The notes under the pieces are model-generated. The model saw only the letters and a list, made by a program, of their open reading frames with translations, was not told the origin of the DNA and did no database searches. Made by a program: the position numbers and the translations under genes. This document shows, piece after piece, positions 1 through 6,539 of a stretch of 64,000 nt of DNA. Position 1 is the stretch's first letter; the number at the start of each line of letters is the position of its first letter. This DNA is from Pseudomonas taeanensis MS-3 (GTDB lineage Bacteria; Pseudomonadota; Gammaproteobacteria; Pseudomonadales; Pseudomonadaceae): NCBI RefSeq assembly GCF_000498575.2, contig NZ_AWSQ01000003.1, positions 125,969 through 189,968 of the forward strand, in the 5' to 3' direction.

Positions 1-2
1 AG

Positions 3-62
3 GTAGCCCGCACGCCCCATTTTGACTCGCCTGCCGGCACCATCAAGCTGCTCTGCCCCTGA
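3..62 (+). CDS. C-terminal end of an unidentified protein (partial)
   Basis: An open frame enters from the left edge and stops at TGA, giving 19 residues that end in TIKLLCP. It lies just upstream of the nitrate transporter leader. In P. aeruginosa this neighbourhood holds a hypothetical gene and nasT/nasS, but the fragment is too short to assign. It could be a chance frame. Confidence 0.3.
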   Translation, partial: VARTPHFDSPAGTIKLLCP

Positions 63-82
63 TTACTCGCGGTTCAGGCTGT

Positions 83-97
83 TGGCTCAGCTCTTGC
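83..97 (+). promoter_or_regulatory. Sigma-54 type promoter of the nitrate transporter leader
   Basis: The sequence is TGGCTC-N5-TTGC, one base off the -24/-12 consensus TGGCAC-N5-TTGC, with the required 10-base gap between GG and GC. The predicted start site, about 12 bases downstream of the GC, falls just before the first leader hairpin at 113. Sigma-54/NtrC control is usual for nitrate assimilation in Pseudomonas; here it is inferred from the motif only. Confidence 0.7.
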
Positions 98-112
98 AAA
101 GACCCAACTACC

Positions 113-153
113 GGTAGCCAAAGGCGGCTACCCCACAGACGACACAGACGTCG
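113..153 (+). promoter_or_regulatory. ANTAR-type (NasT) two-hexaloop leader RNA
   Basis: Two adjacent hairpins can be read. The first has a 7-bp stem GGTAGCC/GGCTACC with loop AAAGGC (113-132). The second has a 4-bp stem CGAC/GTCG with loop ACAGAC (140-153). Both loops have A at position 1 and G at position 4, the signature recognised by ANTAR antiterminators such as NasT. The 3' arm of the second hairpin (150-153) is also part of the 5' arm of the terminator at 149-196, so the two structures exclude each other. This is the expected layout for nitrate-induced antitermination. Confidence 0.75.
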
Positions 154-196
154 CTTCATCCGCGCTTTCGAGCGTTGCGGTGATGCGGCGTTTTTT
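149..196 (+). terminator. Intrinsic terminator in the transporter leader
   Basis: A long interrupted stem pairs 149-160 with 179-190 (one U-U mismatch and two G-U pairs). The inner stem CGCT/AGCG closes a UUCG tetraloop. Six T residues follow at 191-196. It ends about 200 bases before the transporter start, so it can only act as an attenuator for that gene. Confidence 0.75.
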
Positions 197-396
197 CGTT
201 TCACCCCAGCGTTTGGGGTTGGTGGTGCCTCTGCGACCCAGAGGTCTCGCTTGCAACTCTCTCAACCCAGCTGTGGCTCAGGCCGCAGGGTGCTGCATCA
301 CAAGTGCGGCGCCTCCCCGGCGGGCTGCGCACGGTGTGTCCACGACCACACCGCACCCAGCCCGACCGGGACCCTTTTTTGCTGATGAGGTGTTCG

Positions 397-1608
397 ATGA
401 ATACAAGTTTCTGGAAAGCAGGCCATACGCCGACGTTGTTCGCCGCTTTTCTCTATTTCGATTTGAGCTTCATGGTCTGGTACCTGCTTGGCCCACTGGC
501 AGTGCAGATCGCTACCGACCTGGACCTGACTGCCCAACAGCGCGGCCTGATGGTCGCCACACCGATTCTGGCCGGCGCCATACTGCGTATTTTCATGGGC
601 CTGCTGGCCGATCGCCTGTCGCCGAAAAGCGCCGGCCTGATCGGCCAGGTGATCGTCATCTGCTCGCTGTTCGCCGCCTGGCAGATCGGCATCCAGACCT
701 ATGAACATGCGCTGCTGCTCGGCCTGTTCCTCGGCTTTGCCGGCGCCGCCTTTGCCGTCGCGTTGCCCTTGGCCTCGCAGTGGTATCCCGCCGAGCATCA
801 GGGTAAAGCCATGGGCATTGCCGGCGCCGGTAACTCCGGCACCGTGCTGGCGGCGCTGTTCGCCCCAGGCCTGGCCGCGTTGTTCGGTTGGCAGAACGTG
901 TTCGGCTGGGCTCTGATTCCCCTGCTGATCGCCTTGCTGGTGTTCGCCCTGCTGGCCCGTAACGCGCCGCAGCGGCCACAGCCAAAATCCATGGCCGACT
1001 ACCTCAAGGCCCTGGGCGACCGCGACAGCTGGTGGTTTATGTTCTTCTACAGCATCACCTTCGGCGGCTTCGTCGGCCTGGCCAGCGCACTGCCCGGTTA
1101 CTTCAACGATCAGTACGGCCTGAGCCCGGTCACCGCCGGCTACTACACCGCCGCCTGCGTCTGTGCTGGCAGCCTGATGCGCCCACTCGGCGGCGCATTG
1201 GCTGACCGCATCGGCGGAATTCGCTCGCTGTTGATGATGTACACCGTCTCCTCGCTGTGCATCGCCGGAGTGGGTTTCAACCTGTCCAGCTCGACCGCGG
1301 CCCTGGCGCTGTTCGTCACCGCCATGCTCGGTCTGGGCGCAGGCAACGGCGCGGTATTCCAGTTGGTGCCACAGCGTTTCCGTAAGGAGATCGGCGTAAT
1401 GACCGGCCTGATCGGCATGGCCGGCGGCGTCGGCGGTTTCCTCCTGGCGGCCGGCCTCGGCACAATCAAGCAGCACACCGGCGACTATCAACTGGGCCTG
1501 TGGCTGTTCGCCAGTCTCGGTGTGCTGGCCTGGGTCGGTTTGTACGGCGTCAAGCAGCGCTGGCGCACCACCTGGGGCTCGGCTGCGGTGACTGCCGCTC
1601 GAGTCTAG
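397..1608 (+). CDS. nasA: NarK/NasA family nitrate/nitrite MFS transporter
   Basis: This 403-residue membrane protein of the nitrate/nitrite porter family has about twelve hydrophobic segments. Both nitrate-signature regions are visible: a Gly/Ala-rich stretch before LASQWYP, and GLGAGNGAVFQLVP in the second half. It would import nitrate for assimilation by the downstream reductases. The ATG at 397 is preferred because GATGAGG lies just upstream and the hydrophobic core begins soon after; an in-frame start at 304 would add a non-membrane tail. It lies behind a NasT-type leader and ends at a strong terminator. The symbol follows P. aeruginosa usage; elsewhere nasA means the reductase. Confidence 0.92.
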   Translation: MNTSFWKAGHTPTLFAAFLYFDLSFMVWYLLGPLAVQIATDLDLTAQQRGLMVATPILAGAILRIFMGLLADRLSPKSAGLIGQVIVICSLFAAWQIGIQTYEHALLLGLFLGFAGAAFAVALPLASQWYPAEHQGKAMGIAGAGNSGTVLAALFAPGLAALFGWQNVFGWALIPLLIALLVFALLARNAPQRPQPKSMADYLKALGDRDSWWFMFFYSITFGGFVGLASALPGYFNDQYGLSPVTAGYYTAACVCAGSLMRPLGGALADRIGGIRSLLMMYTVSSLCIAGVGFNLSSSTAALALFVTAMLGLGAGNGAVFQLVPQRFRKEIGVMTGLIGMAGGVGGFLLAAGLGTIKQHTGDYQLGLWLFASLGVLAWVGLYGVKQRWRTTWGSAAVTAARV

Positions 1609-1618
1609 GTTTGTAATA

Positions 1619-1655
1619 CGCGCCAGGGCGATACTTATCGCCCTGGCGCGTTTTT
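1619..1655 (+). terminator. Intrinsic terminator after the nitrate transporter gene
   Basis: A perfect 14-bp stem (1619-1632 with 1637-1650), a 4-base loop and five T residues. It lies 10 bases after the transporter stop and only 27 bases before the kinase start. The kinase would therefore depend on read-through or on a promoter I could not identify. Confidence 0.9.
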
Positions 1656-1682
1656 GCCACTCCCGCCCCACGAGAACCTCTG

Positions 1683-3350
1683 ATGGCCCTGCAGCTAACC
1701 TTCGGCGAAGCCACGGCAACCGGCCCCCGGCAAGAAAACCAGGACGCCATTCGCGTGGTCACGCCAGCGCCTGCTCTGGCCGTCAGCAAGGGTTATCTGT
1801 TCGCCCTGGCCGATGGCGTCAGTCAGTGCGCCGATGGCGGCCTGGCGGCGCGGGCGACCTTGCAGGCCCTCGCACTGGACTACTACGCCACCCCGGAAAC
1901 CTGGGCGGTGGCGCAATCGCTCGACCGCCTGCTGGTCGCGCACAATCGCTGGCTGCAAGCCAATGGCGGCGGCCAACCCTTGCTCACCACCCTCACCGCC
2001 CTGGTGCTGCGTGGTCGGCGCTTCACCCTGGCGCATGTCGGCGACTGCCGCGCCTATCGCTGGCATGCGGGGCAACTCGAGCGCATCACCGAAGACCACG
2101 TGTGGGAACAGCCGGGCATGCAGCATGTGCTCAAGCGCGCCCTGGGCCTGGATCAGCATCTGGTGGTGGATTACCTGGACGGCGAGCTGCGTGAGGGCGA
2201 GAGTTTCTTGCTGGTCAGCGACGGGGTCTGGGCGGTGCTCGGCGACAGCGGTATCCAGCGCATCCTGCATGACGAGGCAGACGCGGCCGCCGCCACCCGC
2301 GCCCTGGTCAGCGCGGCCCACTTGGCCGGCAGCCAGGACAACGCCAGTGCGCTGTTGGTCCAGGTCGAGCGCCTGCCACAAAGCGCACTGGCCGACACCC
2401 TGGCGCAACTCGAGCACTGGCCGCTGCCGCCCAGGTTGCGCGACGGACAACAGTTCGAAGGCTGGCAAGTCGAACGTCTGCTGGCCGAATCACGGCAGTC
2501 GCTGGTGTACCGCGTGCGCGATGCCCAGTCGCGCCGCTGGCTGTTGAAAACCCTGCCGCCCAGCCGGACCGATGAGCCGCAAGCCGGCCCCGCGCTGCTG
2601 CTGGAAGAGTGGTTTCTGCGCCGCGTCGCCGGGCGTCACTTTGCCGAAGTCCATCCACTGCCGCAGCGCCAGCATCTGTACTACCTGCAACGCGAATACG
2701 CCGGACAAACCCTGGCCGAGCATACTCGCCTGTCTGGCCCGATGGCGCTGCCCGAGTGGCTGGACGTCGCACCGCGCCTGCTAAAAGCCCTGGGCATGCT
2801 GCACCGGCGCAATATTCTGCATCGCGACATCAAGCCGGAGAACCTGCTGTGGGGCGATGATGGTGAGCTGCGCGTGCTGGATTTCGGCCTGGCCTACTGC
2901 CCGGGCCTGTCGCGCGACGAAGCAAACGCCCTGCCCGGCACCCCCAGCTATATTGCCCCGGAGGCCTTCGCCGGCGCGGCACCCAGCCCGCAGCAGGATA
3001 TCTATGCGGCGGGCGTGACCCTCTACCATCTGCTCACCGGCCATTACCCCTACGGCGAAATAGAAGCCTTCCAGCATCCGCGCTTTACCAGTCCGACCCC
3101 AGCCAGCCGCTATCGCCCGGACCTGCCGAGCTGGCTGGACGAGAGCCTGGCTCGTGCCGTCAGCGCCGACCCGCAGCAACGCTATGAAACCGCCGAGGAG
3201 TGGCTGCTGAGCCTGGAACAAGGGGAACGTCAGGCCCTCAGCAGCCGGCCCAGGCCACTGCTGGAACGCGAGCCGCTGCTGGTCTGGCGCACGGTGGCGC
3301 TGGTTGCCCTGCTGCTGAACCTGTTCCTGCTGGTGCTGCTGATCAAGTAA
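1683..3350 (+). CDS. Fused PP2C phosphatase / Ser-Thr protein kinase
   Basis: A 555-residue protein with three parts. Residues about 1-240 form a PP2C-type phosphatase (ENQDA near the start, LADGVS, HVGDCRAYR, LVSDGVW). Residues about 265-510 form a Ser/Thr kinase with LHRDIKPENLLW, DFGLAY and GTPSYIAPE. A single hydrophobic C-terminal helix probably anchors it in the inner membrane. The same fusion sits between the nitrate transporter and nirB in P. aeruginosa (the PA1782 position). Its role in nitrate assimilation is inferred from position only. Confidence 0.9.
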   Translation: MALQLTFGEATATGPRQENQDAIRVVTPAPALAVSKGYLFALADGVSQCADGGLAARATLQALALDYYATPETWAVAQSLDRLLVAHNRWLQANGGGQPLLTTLTALVLRGRRFTLAHVGDCRAYRWHAGQLERITEDHVWEQPGMQHVLKRALGLDQHLVVDYLDGELREGESFLLVSDGVWAVLGDSGIQRILHDEADAAAATRALVSAAHLAGSQDNASALLVQVERLPQSALADTLAQLEHWPLPPRLRDGQQFEGWQVERLLAESRQSLVYRVRDAQSRRWLLKTLPPSRTDEPQAGPALLLEEWFLRRVAGRHFAEVHPLPQRQHLYYLQREYAGQTLAEHTRLSGPMALPEWLDVAPRLLKALGMLHRRNILHRDIKPENLLWGDDGELRVLDFGLAYCPGLSRDEANALPGTPSYIAPEAFAGAAPSPQQDIYAAGVTLYHLLTGHYPYGEIEAFQHPRFTSPTPASRYRPDLPSWLDESLARAVSADPQQRYETAEEWLLSLEQGERQALSSRPRPLLEREPLLVWRTVALVALLLNLFLLVLLIK

Positions 3351-3496
3351 CGCAGCTAAGCACCGGTGCGCCGTGCCACAAGTCGCACCAGAACAGAGCA
3401 GCTCGCCTTAATCCGGTGCGCAGATCAGCGCGATGACTGGCCCAGTGAGTACCCAAGATCGCTCCAAGCCTACCAATTACGGCCCCCATGGAGAGT

Positions 3497-3511
3497 TGGC
3501 ACAGCCTCTGC
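3497..3511 (+). promoter_or_regulatory. Sigma-54 type promoter of nirB
   Basis: The sequence is TGGCAC-N5-CTGC, matching the -24/-12 consensus except for C in place of the first T of TTGC. It lies 150 bases upstream of nirB and just before a second two-hairpin leader, matching the arrangement upstream of the transporter gene. Confidence 0.7.
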
Positions 3512-3542
3512 ATTGGTCACTGCACAAATTATTAAAGCGCGC

Positions 3543-3582
3543 CCTTCAACGATGAAGGCTGCACTTCCCGAATAGATCGGGA
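3543..3582 (+). promoter_or_regulatory. ANTAR-type (NasT) leader RNA of nirB
   Basis: The first hairpin, CCTTC/GAAGG with hexaloop AACGAT (3543-3558), has A at position 1 and G at position 4. The second, at 3566-3582, has a 6-bp stem TCCCGA/TCGGGA and loop ATAGA, also A1 and G4 but five bases as I fold it. A terminator follows. This is the second nitrate-responsive leader in the locus. Here the second hairpin does not directly share bases with the terminator, so the switching geometry is less obvious than in the transporter leader. Confidence 0.65.
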
Positions 3583-3590
3583 CTTGGACA

Positions 3591-3629
3591 AAGGCGTCCT
3601 CGCTAGGTGACTAGCGGGACGCCTTTTTT
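3591..3629 (+). terminator. Intrinsic terminator in the nirB leader
   Basis: Outer stem GGCGTCC/GGACGCC and inner stem CGCTAG/CTAGCG with loop GTGA, followed by six T residues. It stops 31 bases before the nirB ATG, so it must be overridden for the operon to be expressed. The rest of the 3351-3660 interval upstream shows no gene. Confidence 0.85.
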
Positions 3630-3660
3630 GTTTTCCGGTTATGCGTGACGGTGAGGAATC

Positions 3661-6117
3661 ATGAAAAAACTCAAGTTGGTGATGATCGGCAACGGCATGG
3701 CCGGGGTCCGAACCCTTGAAGAGCTGCTCAAGCTCGCCCCCGACCTGTATGAAATCACCGTGTTCGGCGCCGAGCCGCACCCGAACTACAACCGCATCCT
3801 GCTCTCGCCGGTACTGGCCGGCGAGCAGACCTTCGAGGAGATCGTGCTCAACGATCTCAAGTGGTATGCCGATAACGGCATCAACCTGCTGCTCGGGCGT
3901 AAAGCGGTACAGATCGACCGCAAGGCGCGTCGGGTGATTGCCGACGACGGCAGCGAGGCCGAATACGACCGCCTGCTCATCGCCACCGGCTCCAACCCCT
4001 TCATCCTGCCGATTCCCGGCAAGGACCTGCAGGGCGTGATCGGTTATCGCGACATAGCCGACACCCAGATGATGATGGACACCGCCAAGACCCACCCGCA
4101 CGCGGTGGTGATCGGCGGCGGTCTGCTCGGCCTGGAGGCGGCCAACGGCCTCAAACTGCGCGGCATGGATGTCACCGTGGTGCATATCGGCGACTGGCTG
4201 ATGGAGCGCCAACTCGACCGCACCGCCGGCGAACTGCTGCAGAAGTCCCTGGAAGACCGCGGCCTGAAGTTCCTCCTGCCCAAGCACACCGCCGAACTGC
4301 TGGACAACGGTGAAGGCCGGGTCTGCGCGGTGAAGTTCAAGGACGGCGAAGTCATCCCCGCCGACCTGGTGGTGATGGCCGCCGGCATCCGCCCCAACAG
4401 CGACCTGGCCGAACAGTCGGGGATCGCCTGTAACCGCGGCATCCTGGTCAACGACACCCTGCAAACCTACGACCCGCGCGTATATGCCATCGGCGAATGC
4501 GCCAGCCATCGCGGCATCGCCTACGGCCTGGTCGCCCCGCTGTTCGAGCAGGCCAAGGTCTGCGCCAACCACCTGGCCCAGCTCGGTTTCGCCCGCTATC
4601 AAGGCTCGGTCACATCGACCAAGCTGAAAGTCACCGGCATCGACCTGTTCTCCGCCGGCGAATTCATGGGCGCCGAAGGCACCGAGACGATCACCCTGTC
4701 CGACCCGATCGGCGGCGTGTACAAGAAGCTGGTGATCAAGGACGACATCCTGGTCGGCGCCTGCCTGTACGGCGACACCGCCGACGGCGGCTGGTACTTC
4801 CGCCAGATCCGCGAGAACCACAACGTCGGCCAGATCCGCGACCACCTGATGTTCGGCGAGAACGCCATCGGCGACGTCGGTCACCAGGGTGCCGAGAAGA
4901 CCGCCAACATGCCCGACAGCATGGAGGTCTGCGGCTGCAACGGCGTGTGCAAGGGCACTATCGTCAAGGCGATCCAGGAGAACGGCCTGTTCTCGGTCGA
5001 CGAGGTCAAGAAGCACACCAAGGCCGCCAGCTCCTGCGGCTCCTGCGCCGGCCTGGTCGAACAGATTCTGATCAGCACAGTAGGCGGCGCCGCCGACGTC
5101 AAGCCGAAGAGCGAGAAGGCCATCTGTGGTTGCAGTGACTTCAATCACGGCCAGATTCGCAAGGCGATCCGCGAGCAGCACCTGATCACCATGAACGAGA
5201 CCATGGCCTTCTTGAACTGGAGCACGCCGAACGGCTGCGCCACTTGCCGCCCGGCCTTGAACTACTACCTGATCTCCACCTGGCCGGGCGAGGCCAAGGA
5301 CGATCCGCAGTCGCGTCTGATCAACGAGCGCGCCCACGCCAACATCCAGAAAGACGGCACCTACTCAGTGGTGCCGCGCATGTGGGGCGGCGTAACCAAC
5401 CCGTCCGAGCTACGGCGCATCGCCGACGTTGCCGACAAGTACAACGTACCCATGGTCAAGGTTACCGGCGGCCAGCGCATCGACCTCCTGGGCATCAAGA
5501 AGGACGACCTGCCGGCCGTGTGGAAGGATCTGGATATGCCCTCCGGGCATGCCTACGGCAAATCCATCCGTACCGTGAAGACCTGCGTCGGCAGCGAGTT
5601 CTGCCGCTTCGGCACGCAGAACTCGACCCAGCTGGGCATCGAGCTGGAACACGACCTGTTCAACATGTGGTCGCCGCACAAGGTCAAGCTGGCGGTCTCC
5701 GGTTGCCCGCGCAACTGCGCCGAGGCCGGCATCAAGGACGTCGGCATCATCGGTGTGGATTCCGGCTGGGAGATGTACATCGGTGGCAACGGCGGGATCA
5801 AGACCGAGGTCGCCGAGTTCTTCGTCAAGCTGAAAACCGCCGATGAAGTACGCGAATACAACGGCGCCTTCCTCCAGCTCTACCGCGAGGAGGCCTTCTA
5901 CCTCGAGCGCACCGTGCACTACATGCAGCGCGTGGGCATGGACCACATCAAGAAGGCCGTGCTGGAAGATGCCGAGAACCGCAAGGCACTCAATGCCCGC
6001 CTGCAATACGCCCTGTCCTTCGAGCAGGACCCCTGGAAAGAGCGCATCGAACAGCCGCAGTTGAAGAAAGAGTTCGATCGCATCGCCGTTGCTCAAGTCG
6101 AGGAGGCCTCCGTATGA
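3661..6117 (+). CDS. nirB: Assimilatory nitrite reductase large subunit, NAD(P)H-dependent
   Basis: This 818-residue protein reduces nitrite to ammonium in the cytoplasm. An N-terminal FAD/NAD(P)H domain opens with GNGMAG and has a second nucleotide motif, GGGLLG. Next come two BFD-type [2Fe-2S] regions (CGCNGVCKG and CGSC; then CGCSDFNHG and CATC). The C-terminal sirohaem/[4Fe-4S] module carries TCVGSEFCRFG and SGCPRNCAEAG. The length is usual for the family. The stop overlaps the nirD start by four bases (ATGA), indicating translational coupling. Confidence 0.97.
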   Translation: MKKLKLVMIGNGMAGVRTLEELLKLAPDLYEITVFGAEPHPNYNRILLSPVLAGEQTFEEIVLNDLKWYADNGINLLLGRKAVQIDRKARRVIADDGSEAEYDRLLIATGSNPFILPIPGKDLQGVIGYRDIADTQMMMDTAKTHPHAVVIGGGLLGLEAANGLKLRGMDVTVVHIGDWLMERQLDRTAGELLQKSLEDRGLKFLLPKHTAELLDNGEGRVCAVKFKDGEVIPADLVVMAAGIRPNSDLAEQSGIACNRGILVNDTLQTYDPRVYAIGECASHRGIAYGLVAPLFEQAKVCANHLAQLGFARYQGSVTSTKLKVTGIDLFSAGEFMGAEGTETITLSDPIGGVYKKLVIKDDILVGACLYGDTADGGWYFRQIRENHNVGQIRDHLMFGENAIGDVGHQGAEKTANMPDSMEVCGCNGVCKGTIVKAIQENGLFSVDEVKKHTKAASSCGSCAGLVEQILISTVGGAADVKPKSEKAICGCSDFNHGQIRKAIREQHLITMNETMAFLNWSTPNGCATCRPALNYYLISTWPGEAKDDPQSRLINERAHANIQKDGTYSVVPRMWGGVTNPSELRRIADVADKYNVPMVKVTGGQRIDLLGIKKDDLPAVWKDLDMPSGHAYGKSIRTVKTCVGSEFCRFGTQNSTQLGIELEHDLFNMWSPHKVKLAVSGCPRNCAEAGIKDVGIIGVDSGWEMYIGGNGGIKTEVAEFFVKLKTADEVREYNGAFLQLYREEAFYLERTVHYMQRVGMDHIKKAVLEDAENRKALNARLQYALSFEQDPWKERIEQPQLKKEFDRIAVAQVEEASV

Positions 6118-6443
6118 GCTGGCTGGATATCTGCGCCCTGGAAGAAATAAACGTGCTGGGCTCGCGCATCATCAAAGGTCCCAAGGGCGACATCGCGATC
6201 TTCCGTACCAGTGACGACGAGGTCTTCGCCCTCGATGACCGCTGCCCGCACAAGGGCGGCCCGCTGTCTCAGGGCTTGATCTATGGCAAGCGCGTGGCCT
6301 GCCCGCTGCACAACTGGCAGATCGAGCTGGCCAGTGGTGAAGCCGTCGCCCCGGATGTCGGCTGTGCGCACAAGCATGAGGCAAAAGTCGAGAACGGCCG
6401 CGTCTGGCTGGCCCTCAAAGCGACTGCCGCCGAGTGCGCCTAA
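6114..6443 (+). CDS. nirD: Nitrite reductase small subunit
   Basis: This 109-residue Rieske-fold protein partners NirB. It keeps full Rieske ligand pairs, CPHKGG and CPLHNW, which are absent from some NirD proteins. The start overlaps the nirB stop. An inverted repeat separates it from the nitrate reductase gene downstream. Confidence 0.95.
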   Translation: MSWLDICALEEINVLGSRIIKGPKGDIAIFRTSDDEVFALDDRCPHKGGPLSQGLIYGKRVACPLHNWQIELASGEAVAPDVGCAHKHEAKVENGRVWLALKATAAECA

Positions 6444-6447
6444 ACCC

Positions 6448-6509
6448 GTAGGAGCCAGCTTGCTGGCGATGCTTTTCGCGACCTGGATCGCCAGCATGCT
6501 GGCTCCTAC
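6448..6509 (+). repeat. REP-like inverted repeat between nirD and nasC
   Basis: Arms of about 23 bases at 6448-6470 and 6487-6509, built around GTAGGAGCCAGC and its complement, flank a 16-base spacer. Repeats with a GGAGCCAGC core are common between Pseudomonas genes. It has no T run, so it is not a classical terminator. It could stabilise upstream mRNA or change operon stoichiometry. Confidence 0.8.
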
Positions 6510-6539
6510 AACAGGTCGCAAACCACGGAGTCGAGCGCC

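Noticed and set aside
3532..5337. A 601-codon open frame antisense to nirB
   Set aside because: It is a codon-bias shadow of a certain gene: its composition is Ala/Val/Gly/Asp-rich with no family motif and no ribosome site.
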